The notes under the pieces: model-generated
Database searches by the model: none
What the model saw: only the letters and a program-made list of their open reading frames with translations
Told to the model about the DNA's origin: nothing
Position numbers and translations under genes: made by a program
Shown here: positions 47,100 through 56,218 of the stretch, piece by piece
How the letters are laid out: the number at the start of each line of letters is the position of its first letter
Numbering within the stretch: the stretch's first letter is position 1
Assembly (NCBI RefSeq): GCF_001704615.3
Contig: NZ_CP029397.2
Span: 620,001 to 684,000, forward strand
Direction of reading: 5' to 3'
From: Acinetobacter defluvii
GTDB lineage: Bacteria > Pseudomonadota > Gammaproteobacteria > Pseudomonadales > Moraxellaceae
DNA length: 64,000 nucleotides

Positions 47100-48002
47100 A
47101 TGCATATTGTCTATGTCAGTGATGGTAAAGCAGGACATCGCTCGCAAGCGATAGGACTGTTTAAGGCAATGCAAAGACAATCTACAAAAGACATAACTTT
47201 TGAAGAAATTTCGATTGAAAAATTGGCTATTTTTTCATTAGTAATGGGCGTTTTTAAGAAATCAGTTCAGAACGTTGAACATGTACCAGATTATATTTTG
47301 GGTGTAGGGAGTCATACACAACTTCGAGTTTTATTATTGGGTATAGTTTATAAAAATGCCAAAACTGTAATTTTGATGAAACCCAATTTCCCATTTTTTT
47401 GGTTTGATTTTGCAGTGATTCCTGAGCATGATGAAGTGCAAGCATCTGATCGTGTCATTGTGACACAAGGTGCACTGAATCCGATTGTAAATGAGCAGCG
47501 ACATCAGCAAAATCGGATTTTGATTGCATTAGGCGGCTCATCGAAACGGCATCAGTGGAATGAGCAGAAAGTTTTAACTACCATTCAAAATATTGTGCAA
47601 AACGTTACTCAAAGTCATCCTGATGCAGAAATTATACTGACTAGTTCACGCCGTACCCCAAATGAGTTTTTAACACATTTACAGTTGCATGATTTTGCAG
47701 AAAAATTGCAAATTTTTCCTGTCGAGCACACTCCCCAAGGTTGGATTTTTGAGGAAATGCAATTGGCTGAAGCTGTATGGGTGACAGAAGATAGTGTTTC
47801 GATGATTTATGAGGCATTAACTGCAGGTTGTAAAGTTGGTGTGATTAAGATTGATCGGGTGAAAGAGGATCGGATTACACAGTCGGTAGATCAGGCTGTA
47901 GCAAAGAAACTCATTGCAACACAGGCACATTTGTCACGATTACCAACTGCACAGACTTTTAAAGAAGCAGATCGTGTGGCAACATATCTTTTAGCAAAAT
48001 AA
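47100..48002 (+). CDS. ELM1/GtrOC1-family putative glycosyltransferase
   Basis: 300 residues from the ATG at 47100 (MHIVYVSDGKAGHRSQAIGL), preceded by AAGGA; the frame opens 11 codons earlier without a good site. The chain shows the DUF1022 features: LGVGSHTQLRVLLLG, VILMKPNFPFFWFD, LIALGGSSKRHQW, SSRRTP and VTEDSVSMIYEALTAG. In A. baumannii the gene right after ilvE is gtrOC1 of this family, taken to add the first outer-core sugar. It is 13 bases ahead of the deacetylase, so they are co-transcribed. Confidence 0.82.
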   Translation: MHIVYVSDGKAGHRSQAIGLFKAMQRQSTKDITFEEISIEKLAIFSLVMGVFKKSVQNVEHVPDYILGVGSHTQLRVLLLGIVYKNAKTVILMKPNFPFFWFDFAVIPEHDEVQASDRVIVTQGALNPIVNEQRHQQNRILIALGGSSKRHQWNEQKVLTTIQNIVQNVTQSHPDAEIILTSSRRTPNEFLTHLQLHDFAEKLQIFPVEHTPQGWIFEEMQLAEAVWVTEDSVSMIYEALTAGCKVGVIKIDRVKEDRITQSVDQAVAKKLIATQAHLSRLPTAQTFKEADRVATYLLAK

Positions 48003-48014
48003 CTGGTTGTCACC

Positions 48015-48821
48015 GTGATTTATATACTCATTTTACTGTTGGTTTTGCTGATTGCATTCAGCATGAAATATGCATGGTGGAAGCCCGCTGTAGATTGGAA
48101 GCGTCCACGGGTACTGATGTATCACATGGTACGTGAACATATTGATGGGGCGAAATTTAATAAATTACGGGTTAAACCGACTGAGTTTGAGAAACAAGTG
48201 GCTTGGATGAAAGCTGAGGGTTTTCATTTTGTGACCATGCAAGAATTACAAGATAATTGGGGACAGCACCCTGAGAAAACTGTTGCCATTACTTTTGATG
48301 ATGGTTATTTGGATAATCTTGAAAATGCCTATCCGATTTTAGAAAAATATCAAGCCAAAGCTACGATTTACGTGGTTGTTGATCGTCATAATCGAGATTG
48401 GTCGACCTATAAAAAAGCCCATCATAATAGTGGCGAGTTGGCACGTGAAGCAAAGTTAAATGATGAACAAGTACAGTTTTTGGCACAAAGTGGTGTGATG
48501 GAAATCGGTTCGCATACTTTGACTCATGCTAATTTAGACAAACTTGATGATAAAGCTTGCTTGGCAGAGTTAGTGGATTCAAAACAACAACTTGAGCAGT
48601 TGACTCAAACCTGCGTGAACAGTTTTGCTTATCCATTTGGAATTTATTCACAGCGTGATGTAGATTTGGCAAAGCAGGCAGGCTATCACAATGCAGTGAC
48701 CACCAAAGAAGGGATTGATGGTTTAAATCCTGACTTTATGCAGTTACAACGGATTAAAATCAGTGGTAAAGACTCGATGTTTGCGGTGAAGTTACGTTTG
48801 AAGTTAGGAAAACGTGCATAA
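48015..48821 (+). CDS. Polysaccharide deacetylase family protein (outer-core locus)
   Basis: 268 residues, GTG start. The N-terminus is one membrane anchor (IYILILLLVLLIAFSMKYAW). The NodB-like domain follows: VLMYHMV, AITFDDGYLDN (the metal- and base-binding DD), IGSHTLTHANL (the HxxxH metal ligands) and SFAYPFGIYS. It should remove an N-acetyl group from a core sugar at the periplasmic or membrane face. A pda gene in second place is also found in A. baumannii outer-core loci. Confidence 0.85.
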   Translation: MIYILILLLVLLIAFSMKYAWWKPAVDWKRPRVLMYHMVREHIDGAKFNKLRVKPTEFEKQVAWMKAEGFHFVTMQELQDNWGQHPEKTVAITFDDGYLDNLENAYPILEKYQAKATIYVVVDRHNRDWSTYKKAHHNSGELAREAKLNDEQVQFLAQSGVMEIGSHTLTHANLDKLDDKACLAELVDSKQQLEQLTQTCVNSFAYPFGIYSQRDVDLAKQAGYHNAVTTKEGIDGLNPDFMQLQRIKISGKDSMFAVKLRLKLGKRA

Positions 48822-48840
48822 TCACTTGAAAAGGTGATTA
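48819..48840. terminator. Short hairpin spanning both stop codons of convergent core genes
   Basis: TAATCAC and GTGATTA form a 7-base stem. The stop codon of the forward deacetylase (48819-48821) is the left end and the stop of the reverse glycosyltransferase (48838-48840) is the right end. There is no T-run, so termination is weak at best. Confidence 0.5.
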
Positions 48841-49635
48841 AGCTCTTTGTTGAAAAGCTTTTCTTGGATGTAATACATATAACCACAATTTATACAGAAT
48901 ATAGTTGAAAGTATTTAATTGAACCACAGGGTTGATTTGCAAGCGGTAGTGGTTTTTATTGACCACTGTCGTATCAGCATTGATATAAATCAAGCCAAAC
49001 TCACTTGCAAAACGTTCATAGCGATATGAATGCTGTTGGTTTTGAATGACGTTTTCAATGGCAATCGAATAGGGCACAGGACCGGTGGTATTTAACACAC
49101 CTTTACGCCCAACGTGATATTTCATCGGGGTGTAATCGTGGATGCGAAAGCGTACTTCATCAATCACCGCTTTTAAAAATGGCGAATGTGGTTTTGCAAT
49201 AATATTCCATTGCTGATATTCACCATATTTTAAAAATTTCAAATGCTTATTGATCCCATAGCCTTGATATTGTTGTCCGATTTCATTTTCCCAACCACAA
49301 ATAATAAATTCATCATCTTCATGTAAAATGTCATTAAAAGGCACAGCACACGAGCTTTTTAAATCAAGATAAACTCCACCTTCCTGATACATGAGTAAAT
49401 AACGGAAAAAATCAGAACGAGCAGCAGCATAATTTTCTGCAATCAGGAGGTAAGTCGCTAAAGTCTCTTGATCATAATGGTCTTGGATGTAGTTCAAAAT
49501 CTGTGTTTCATCATATAAACGATAGTCCCAATCAGGATTGCGCTGCCGCAATTCAGCCACTGATTTTTTGATATTGTCAGGAATATTGGCTTCACCTTGT
49601 AAATAAATTTGGTGAATGATTTTAGGAATTGACAT
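48838..49635 (-). CDS. Glycosyltransferase family 32 type (OCH1-like)
   Basis: 265 residues. IPKIIHQIYLQGEANIPDNI at the N-terminus, PDWDYRLYDE, NYAAARSDFFRYLLMYQEGG and VYLDLKSSCAVPF, which is the GT32 DxD-region variant (DLKS). No signal peptide; a membrane-associated cytoplasmic enzyme adding a core sugar from a nucleotide donor is expected. Last of three reverse-strand genes; 39 bases after the GT2 gene. Confidence 0.83.
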   Translation of the reverse strand: MSIPKIIHQIYLQGEANIPDNIKKSVAELRQRNPDWDYRLYDETQILNYIQDHYDQETLATYLLIAENYAAARSDFFRYLLMYQEGGVYLDLKSSCAVPFNDILHEDDEFIICGWENEIGQQYQGYGINKHLKFLKYGEYQQWNIIAKPHSPFLKAVIDEVRFRIHDYTPMKYHVGRKGVLNTTGPVPYSIAIENVIQNQQHSYRYERFASEFGLIYINADTTVVNKNHYRLQINPVVQLNTFNYILYKLWLYVLHPRKAFQQRA

Positions 49636-49674
49636 ACCGAAGGCTCAGATCAAGATTGGGAGAGATTAAAACAA

Positions 49675-50610
49675 TCATTTATTTGGGTGACGGACATGAT
49701 CAAGTTGGGCAAAATAAGTTTTCAGTGCTTCTGCACGACTTGCCCACCATTTTTCAGGATTTCGTTTGGCAAGAACATAATAAAAAAACTCTTTTAAGCT
49801 TTTTTGATCACGGGATTTTAAACTTTTCCAATAGGTAGAAAGGGCTTTTTTCTTGAGTAAATTTTGCTGTGTTTGATCCAAATGATGCGTATTTAAAAAA
49901 TCATAAATCGTCAAAAACATATCATGGTGTTGCTGATTCAGGTTTTGTGATAAACGGTTATTTCCCCGTTTAGTCTTGGTTTCTTCAGCATCTAAAATCA
50001 CAAAAACAGTCGCAGTTTCGGTAAATAACAACTTTTGTGCAACCACACCTAACTCTAAAGCTAAAGATTCATCTTGAATAAATAAACTTGCATTACAACC
50101 ATTGGATTTATGCCACAGCGCTTTTGAACACATCACACACATTTCCATAATATTGTGCTGAATCATGTAGCTGAGTGGTTGTTCAATGCAATGCGTGTCC
50201 ATTTGGGGATAATTATTGATGTCAGCCAAATCATAAATTTTGACTTTATTGCCATAAAATAGGTCACAATTTTCAGCTCGCATCAAGTCGACGATTTGCT
50301 TCAGGCGATGGGGCGCAAGAACATCATCTGCATCCATAAAAAATAAATAATCGCCTTGTGCTGCATGACCGCCTTGATTCAGGCGATTGGCAGGACCAAG
50401 ATTGACAGTATTGCGAATAATTTTAACTTTAGGATATTGTTGTTCTAATTGTTGTGAAAAATCCGCCCAATGGGGATCCGTTGAGGCATCATCCGCCACA
50501 ATAATTTCTAAAAGTTCAGGCAAGTCAGGTTGTAACGATTCAATTGTCCGTTGTAACAGCGGACCTTTATTAAAATGGGTTAAAACAACCGAAATGGAAA
50601 CTGTCGCCAT
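49675..50610 (-). CDS. Glycosyltransferase family 2
   Basis: 311 residues. GT-A fold with ISVVLTHFNKGPLLQRTIES at the start, IVADDASTDPHW, GPANRLNQGGHAAQGDYLFF and MDADD, the nucleotide-sugar/metal DxD. The C-terminal third is helical and basic. It begins 2 bases after the ParB-like gene, so translation is coupled. Sugar and linkage cannot be told from sequence. Confidence 0.85.
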   Translation of the reverse strand: MATVSISVVLTHFNKGPLLQRTIESLQPDLPELLEIIVADDASTDPHWADFSQQLEQQYPKVKIIRNTVNLGPANRLNQGGHAAQGDYLFFMDADDVLAPHRLKQIVDLMRAENCDLFYGNKVKIYDLADINNYPQMDTHCIEQPLSYMIQHNIMEMCVMCSKALWHKSNGCNASLFIQDESLALELGVVAQKLLFTETATVFVILDAEETKTKRGNNRLSQNLNQQHHDMFLTIYDFLNTHHLDQTQQNLLKKKALSTYWKSLKSRDQKSLKEFFYYVLAKRNPEKWWASRAEALKTYFAQLDHVRHPNK

Positions 50611-50612
50611 AT

Positions 50613-51311
50613 CTAGTTCACTTGCTTATATTTAAGGGTTTTATTTAACCATAAAAACAAAGTTTTGAGATGCCCTGAAAAACTGTTGGTTGCTAAAAAT
50701 TGTACTTGAACATAGGGAATATTGTATTTTCGGCAAAAAAACATACGATGATGCCCTTGATGCAACTTATCTTTTACCCCCAAACCACGACACAACATGA
50801 TCGCCATCGGATAAGTTTTATCATAACCATGCTCTTTAAAGGACAGATCAATGTCATGAAAACGGCTTTGACGTTGATCTTTGGGCACCCCCCATTTATT
50901 ACGATCACTGTAATTATAAGCCGTTTCTTCAGTTTTTAAATTACGTTCGAGATGATTATCAATAATATCACTGAGCGCAATTTCATAACTTTGCGTTGAA
51001 AAATCAAGATATTTCTTACGAATCGGTTTAAGTAGTGCCAAAATTCCCAATTGTGGTGCACGTTGCTCAAACATGATCCATGTTGGAAAATGGGTTAAAC
51101 CTTGTTGCTGTGCTTGGCGTAAGACTTCACGCCCTTGAAATAGGCTGTCAGCAATACTTTTGGATTCTTTACCAATAAATAAAATCACATCATCTGTTTG
51201 AATATGTGGATGATCATTTTTCAGTTGCAGATCCGCATTTGAATCACTGAGTTGAAGCAGTTCTTCGATCTTTATATGGTAATACTCAGAAGAAAAACCA
51301 AGTGCAGTCAT
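50613..51311 (-). CDS. ParB/sulfiredoxin-like domain protein in the outer-core locus
   Basis: 232 residues. No glycosyltransferase motif is seen. The C-terminal half has a pattern like ParB/Srx-type domains: DLSFKEHGYDKTYPMAIMLC, then VKDKLHQGHHRMFFCRKYNI and PYVQVQF, where the HxHR-type motif precedes a strand. Members of this fold near polysaccharide genes are known but poorly characterised. First gene of a three-gene reverse operon, divergent from the first GT25 gene, with a 142-base shared promoter region. Function unknown; assignment by pattern only. Confidence 0.55.
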   Translation of the reverse strand: MTALGFSSEYYHIKIEELLQLSDSNADLQLKNDHPHIQTDDVILFIGKESKSIADSLFQGREVLRQAQQQGLTHFPTWIMFEQRAPQLGILALLKPIRKKYLDFSTQSYEIALSDIIDNHLERNLKTEETAYNYSDRNKWGVPKDQRQSRFHDIDLSFKEHGYDKTYPMAIMLCRGLGVKDKLHQGHHRMFFCRKYNIPYVQVQFLATNSFSGHLKTLFLWLNKTLKYKQVN

Positions 51312-51453
51312 ATCAAGTGATCAATCCAATAAAAACCAACATCATAATCGTGTTACTGTAAAAAATCTATTCATCGACCAGATGAGAAATACTATTTAAA
51401 TGGTGAATGAAATATAATGCTTCTTTTCCAAATTAATGTTTCAGGTTCGTGCA

Positions 51454-52227
51454 GTGAAAAAATATTTAATCAGTATTGAAAAGGAAGGCAGCGAAAGATT
51501 GGCAAGCTTCTTTGCACAACCAACATTTGGAAAATATCAAAGTGAATTTACCAAAATGGGAGTGATCGGCGCACAACTGCCAACGGCTGAATATTTTAAA
51601 CTTGCTGTCGCAGGGCGTAAAAAAGCACTCAGTCCTGCTGAACTAGGTTGTACTTTGTCGCATGTCAATGCATTTAAAGACTTCTTGGCATCAGATGAAC
51701 AATATGCCTGTATTTTTGAAGATGATGCGATTTGTTTAAACGATATAGATTTAAATGACTTAGAGACACAAGTTACAGCTTTAAATTTACAAGAATGTTT
51801 TTTTCTCAGTATGGGCGGTATTCAACTGAGAAGTAGTAAAACTGTACGTGGTACTTTTTTAAAAAATAAGATTAATCAAGCCCAAGTATTGAAACTACAC
51901 CCTGTATATTTTGGACGCTTATTTTATACTTATGCTTATATTATTGACCGAAAAATGGCTGAATTATTAATTCGTTATCACGAGATTCCAAAAGGTTGTG
52001 ATCATTGGTCGCAGATGCGTGATTATGACGCTCACTGTCAGTTTTATGCGACATTCTTATTTGATCACCCTGAGCTTGATGAAATGCGTTCAGGACAGAG
52101 TTATATTGAGCAAGAGCGTAAATTGTTAAATAAAGAAGATAAATTCAAAAAATCTATTTTTGATAAATGGAAAGTTTCTCTTTTAAAAAGAATTTTTAAA
52201 ATCATGTTAAGTCAGTATCCAAAATAG
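51454..52227 (+). CDS. Glycosyltransferase family 25 (LOS core), copy 1
   Basis: 257 residues from a GTG at 51454 (VKKYLISIEKEGSERL); an ATG six codons earlier is the alternative. The AGG at a spacing of 9 and the matching start of the second copy favour the GTG. GT25 features: KALSPAELGCTLSHVNAFKD, YACIFEDDAI (DDxD-type site), FFLSMGGIQL, TYAYIIDRKMAE and FDHPELDEMRSGQSY. Related to LgtB/LgtE-type galactosyl- and glucosyl-transferases. A close paralogue lies at 55388-56161. Confidence 0.85.
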   Translation: MKKYLISIEKEGSERLASFFAQPTFGKYQSEFTKMGVIGAQLPTAEYFKLAVAGRKKALSPAELGCTLSHVNAFKDFLASDEQYACIFEDDAICLNDIDLNDLETQVTALNLQECFFLSMGGIQLRSSKTVRGTFLKNKINQAQVLKLHPVYFGRLFYTYAYIIDRKMAELLIRYHEIPKGCDHWSQMRDYDAHCQFYATFLFDHPELDEMRSGQSYIEQERKLLNKEDKFKKSIFDKWKVSLLKRIFKIMLSQYPK

Positions 52228-52236
52228 GTGAATAGA

Positions 52237-53085
52237 ATGTCGATTACGATTATTACCGCATTCTTTGATATTGGACGTGGCGGATGGAGTGTAGAAAATG
52301 GACACCCATGCTATTTACAACGTTCCAATGATAAATATTTTAAATATTTTTCGAATTTAGCCCAGCTCGAAAATGATATGGTAGTTTTTACCAGTCGAGA
52401 TTATGTTGATCAAATTAAAGAGATCCGAGGTAATAAGCCAACGACGATTATTGATATTTGTTTAGATGATAATTTTTTTAATATTAAACAGCAAATTTCA
52501 AAGATTCAGAATAGTGAAGCTTTTCGAGAAAATATTGGCACTGAGCAATTACAGAATCCTGAATACTGGTCACCTGAATACGTGCTTGTTACAAATTTAA
52601 AATCATACTTTGTTAATCAAGCAATTCAAAAAGGATTAATTCATGGTGATTTAGCGGCATGGGTTGATTTTGGTTATTGTCGTAATTTAAAAACTCTCAG
52701 TAAAATTAAAAAATGGAATTTTACATTTTCTAAGCATAAAGTTCATTTTTTCTCGATTAAAAAAACCTTTGAGCTAACTGCTGAAAATGTACAGCATGCA
52801 ATTTTTAATAATCAGGCTTTTATTATTGGGGGGGTGATTGTTGCAGCACCTGAAAAATGGATCGATTTTTTTAAATTAGTATATACTTGTCAAAAACAAA
52901 TGCTTGCACAAAATGTAGTCGATGATGATCAAGGGGTTTATTTACAAGCATTATTGGAACAACCTGATTTATTTGAAATACATTATTTGGGTGAAGATCA
53001 GTGGTTTGATGTGTTTAAACGTTATGATGAAACAACATATAAAAGTTTAAACAATCGCTTTAAAAAATTAATTGGTTATTTTTAA
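52237..53085 (+). CDS. HtrL/WlaTC-type glycosyltransferase
   Basis: 282 residues from the ATG at 52237, preceded by AGGTG at 6 bases; a GTG at 52228 touches the previous stop. SITIITAFFDIGRGGW at the start is the family hallmark, followed by ENDMVVFTSRDYVDQIKEIR, LVTNLKSYFVNQAIQKGLIH and AAWVDFGYCRNL. The family includes Campylobacter WlaTC and E. coli YibB/HtrL, in lipooligosaccharide synthesis. It directly follows the first GT25 gene. Strongly AT-rich. Confidence 0.8.
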   Translation: MSITIITAFFDIGRGGWSVENGHPCYLQRSNDKYFKYFSNLAQLENDMVVFTSRDYVDQIKEIRGNKPTTIIDICLDDNFFNIKQQISKIQNSEAFRENIGTEQLQNPEYWSPEYVLVTNLKSYFVNQAIQKGLIHGDLAAWVDFGYCRNLKTLSKIKKWNFTFSKHKVHFFSIKKTFELTAENVQHAIFNNQAFIIGGVIVAAPEKWIDFFKLVYTCQKQMLAQNVVDDDQGVYLQALLEQPDLFEIHYLGEDQWFDVFKRYDETTYKSLNNRFKKLIGYF

Positions 53086-53138
53086 TAGATAGTTAGTTAG
53101 ACAGTAAACCAAGGCACATTAGACAATAGTGAAATTAT

Positions 53139-54134
53139 ATGCACCAAGTAGAAAACCTATTTGCCCAAGATGAAGAGCAAACAATTCGTTTAAAGCGTTT
53201 AAAAAAGCAACCATGGCGAACTTTCTATTCAACCTTTATACCAAAAGAAAAACGTAAACTAGAGCAATACCAAGCCAACATTTTGCAGAAGAAACATGTT
53301 GCTCAATTGTGGAATATTTTTTTAGATCAATACTTTTCTGGAAAGTTAGAGTCTTTTCAATTAAAAGCAAAAAAACAATTCTCTGATCAAAAAATTATTT
53401 GGCAGTACTGGGGACAAGGTTTTGCAGCTGCACAGCAAAATGACACAGTAAATTTATGTTTTGCTTCTATTGACCGTTTTAAAGGTGATTATCAAGTCAT
53501 ACGATTGGATGAAGAAAGTGTAAAAGAATATTTGGATTTTCCAGATTTTGTGTGGGAAAAGAAAAAAAATCCAGAATTTAAACCTGCATTTTTTGCTGAT
53601 TTAATTCGTTTGGCTTTGTTAGATGTATATGGGGGGGTTTGGGTTGATGCGACCATTCTATTAACTGCACCCATTGACTCCGTTATTTTACAGCAAGATT
53701 TTTTTATGTTTCAACGTATGGATTCTGCACAAAATAAAGAATTTTGGACAGCATTTAATGCAGATTATTTTGGCTGGAATGATGAGCATGTAGTTAATGT
53801 ATTAAATAGTTTTATTGTAGGAAAAAAAGATAATCAGCTCATGCATATTTGCGTAGAAATAATGTTGAATTATTGGAAAACGCAAAGCCATATTCCACAC
53901 TATTTCTTTTTTCAAATTATGTTTAATCAATTACTGGAAAAGTATTTAAATGAAACAGATTTTTTAAAATTAGATGATACTTTGGTTCATTTATTGCAAA
54001 TTGTACAAAATGAAAAACTAGATCAAAAAAAATATGATGAAATACTAAATAACACTATGATTCATAAATTAAATTATATAAAAGATATTATTCCAAATTC
54101 ATTTAATGCCTATCTATTATCTCAATATAAATAA
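53139..54134 (+). CDS. Capsular polysaccharide synthesis protein-type glycosyltransferase (Caps_synth)
   Basis: 331 residues. IIWQYWGQGFAAAQ near residue 87, ASIDRFKGDYQVIRLDEESV, PAFFADLIRLALLDVYGGVW and VDATILLTAPID carry the Caps_synth/GT32-like pattern with the DAT variant of DxD. The N-terminal 80 residues are basic and helical. It lies 53 bases after the HtrL-type gene on the same strand. Target sugar unknown. Confidence 0.8.
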   Translation: MHQVENLFAQDEEQTIRLKRLKKQPWRTFYSTFIPKEKRKLEQYQANILQKKHVAQLWNIFLDQYFSGKLESFQLKAKKQFSDQKIIWQYWGQGFAAAQQNDTVNLCFASIDRFKGDYQVIRLDEESVKEYLDFPDFVWEKKKNPEFKPAFFADLIRLALLDVYGGVWVDATILLTAPIDSVILQQDFFMFQRMDSAQNKEFWTAFNADYFGWNDEHVVNVLNSFIVGKKDNQLMHICVEIMLNYWKTQSHIPHYFFFQIMFNQLLEKYLNETDFLKLDDTLVHLLQIVQNEKLDQKKYDEILNNTMIHKLNYIKDIIPNSFNAYLLSQYK

Positions 54135-54329
54135 TTGATAATAATTCTCAATTACTTTTTTGGGTTCAATGGGTTAAAAATATTCCAAAAAAAAATGTAA
54201 AATATATTTAAATTAATTATATGAAAGTAATTGATTTTAAATGTTATTTTTCAATGATTTTTAAAAAATGAAAAATAAAATAGACTATAGTGTATACTTA
54301 TTAAGTATTTAGTTAACTCTAAATTTTTT

Positions 54330-55310
54330 ATGCAAAGTTCTCCTTTAGTCTCAATTATTACACCATTTTTCAATAATCAGACAACAATTATTGAAACTAT
54401 TATAAGTGTAAAGAGTCAGTCATATAATAATATTGAGCATATTATTATTGATGATGGTTCTTCTACGCCAATTTTTGAAGTAAAAACGATTAAAAATTAT
54501 TTATCAGATATTATCACTATTCAGCAAAAAAATATGGGCGTTGCAGCTGCACGCAATAATGCTGTTCAGCAAGCAAAAGGAGATATTTTAGTCTTTTTAG
54601 ATGCAGATGATTTGATCGATACTTTGTATGTAGAAAAAGTGGTAAGCGCTTTCTTACAATATAATAATGCCTCAATGGTCGCATGTTATGTTCAAGAAAT
54701 TGGGCGTTCCCAGAAAAAAATTAAAATTAAAAAATTTAATTTAGAGGAGTTTTATTTTCATAATACGTTATTTCCCTCTATTATGGCAGTTAAAAAAGAC
54801 TTATTTGATCAAGTGGGGGGTTATAATACATCACTAAAAGTTTGTGAAGATTGGGATTTATATTTAAAAATAGCGAAAATTAACCCGAATGTTTTTATTA
54901 TTCCTGAGTATTTATTTTATTATAGAAAACATAAAAATTTATCAAGTTTAACTGATTTGATGAGTAAAGATAAGCATATTGTACATCAAGCTTATTATCA
55001 GTTATATAGGGAACATTATAATTTTTATGATGAAGTTTTAGTTTCTCCATTAAATGTTGCTTATTTAAAACTAAAAACGGATAAACGTGTAAAGAAGGTT
55101 TTTAAAATAATTAAAATTTTGTTGGCATTTATTTTATTGTGTGCAGTTCTAAACTTAAAAATATCTTATATTGATACTTTTGGATTGATTGTAAATATTT
55201 CTGGAATTTTTTTAATTTTAATTTTATTTTTTTTAATGTCCCATGCGGAAAAAAAGCTAAAGAAATTTAATTTTGATAAAATTCCACAAATTCACACAAC
55301 AAAGGAATAG
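54330..55310 (+). CDS. Glycosyltransferase family 2 with C-terminal membrane anchor
   Basis: 326 residues. SIITPFFNNQTTIIETIISV, IIIDDGSSTP, NMGVAAARNNAVQQAKGDIL and VFLDADD are the GT-A nucleotide-sugar site; VCEDWDLYLKI is the second ED/W motif. Two hydrophobic segments near residues 255-300 (IIKILLAFILLCAVLNLKIS and LIVNISGIFLILILFFLM) anchor it to the membrane. A 195-base AT-rich gap lies upstream. Composition is noticeably A+T-rich compared with housekeeping genes nearby. Confidence 0.82.
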   Translation: MQSSPLVSIITPFFNNQTTIIETIISVKSQSYNNIEHIIIDDGSSTPIFEVKTIKNYLSDIITIQQKNMGVAAARNNAVQQAKGDILVFLDADDLIDTLYVEKVVSAFLQYNNASMVACYVQEIGRSQKKIKIKKFNLEEFYFHNTLFPSIMAVKKDLFDQVGGYNTSLKVCEDWDLYLKIAKINPNVFIIPEYLFYYRKHKNLSSLTDLMSKDKHIVHQAYYQLYREHYNFYDEVLVSPLNVAYLKLKTDKRVKKVFKIIKILLAFILLCAVLNLKISYIDTFGLIVNISGIFLILILFFLMSHAEKKLKKFNFDKIPQIHTTKE

Positions 55311-55387
55311 AGTATTCAATGAATCTCAGTTATATCGCATCAGGTAAAAGCATTTGTATTTTATGATTTAAAACTTTGGATAGAATT

Positions 55388-56161
55388 TTGAAAAAATATC
55401 TTATTAGTATTGAAAGTGCTGAAAGTCCACGTTTAAAAGCTTTTTTTTCTCAGAAAACTTTTAAGCGATATCAGCACGATTTTCAAAAATTTGGAGTAAT
55501 TGGTACACATATACCTACCTCAGAATATTTTAAACTTGCGGTTGCATCAAAGCAAAGGGCATTAAGTCCAGCAGAACTTGGCTGTACTTTATCTCATGTA
55601 GCTGCTTTAAAGGATTTTTTAGCATCAGATGAAAAATATGCTTGTATTTTTGAAGACGATGCTGAGACTAGATCTGATTTTGATTTAGATGAATTACAGG
55701 AAAAAATTGAGCAATTAGGTTTAAATGAGAAGTTTTTTTTAAGTCTCGGTGGTATTCAGTTATATGTGAATCGATATGTGAGAGGACATTTTTTGCCAGA
55801 AACCTTAGTGGAGAAAAAGGTTTTAAAGGTAAATCTACTTTATATTCGCCGTTTTTCTTATGCTTATGCGTATATTGTAGATCGCAAAATGGCGAAAACC
55901 TTTGTTGATTATCACCATCTGCCAAAAGTTTATGACCATTGGGGTGAGTTATATGACGAGGATAAAAACTTAAATTTTTATGCAACACATTTATTTGATC
56001 ATCCAGAATTAGCAGAGTGTGCCACAGGACAAAGTTATTTAGAAGAAGAGCGGCAAAGTTTACAAGCAAAGAAAATTCAGAAGAAGTCTTTTTTTGAACG
56101 TTTGAAAATTTCATTGATTAAAAGATTATATAAGTTAACTTTAAAAAAATATTATTCTTAA
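55388..56161 (+). CDS. Glycosyltransferase family 25 (LOS core), copy 2
   Basis: 257 residues from a TTG at 55388 (LKKYLISIESAESPRL), with GGAT 8 bases upstream; another TTG at 55376 is possible. It lines up with copy 1 almost without gaps: ALSPAELGCTLSHVAALKDF, LASDEKYACIFEDDAE, FFLSLGGIQL, YAYIVDRKMA, FDHPELAECATGQSYLEEER. Duplication followed by divergence is the simplest origin. Non-ATG starts in both copies suggest low translation. It converges on the ligase-like gene, sharing a terminator. Confidence 0.83.
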   Translation: MKKYLISIESAESPRLKAFFSQKTFKRYQHDFQKFGVIGTHIPTSEYFKLAVASKQRALSPAELGCTLSHVAALKDFLASDEKYACIFEDDAETRSDFDLDELQEKIEQLGLNEKFFLSLGGIQLYVNRYVRGHFLPETLVEKKVLKVNLLYIRRFSYAYAYIVDRKMAKTFVDYHHLPKVYDHWGELYDEDKNLNFYATHLFDHPELAECATGQSYLEEERQSLQAKKIQKKSFFERLKISLIKRLYKLTLKKYYS

Positions 56162-56173
56162 CTTAGTGCAATA

Positions 56174-56217
56174 TAAAAGTACTCCCCTAAAATTATATAA
56201 AATAGGGGAGTATTTAA
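56174..56217. terminator. Bidirectional terminator between GT25 copy 2 and the ligase-like gene
   Basis: A 10-base stem, TACTCCCCTA with TAGGGGAGTA, and a 13-base loop, flanked by A- and T-rich ends on both sides; it serves the two convergent genes. Confidence 0.8.
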
Positions 56218-56218
56218 A

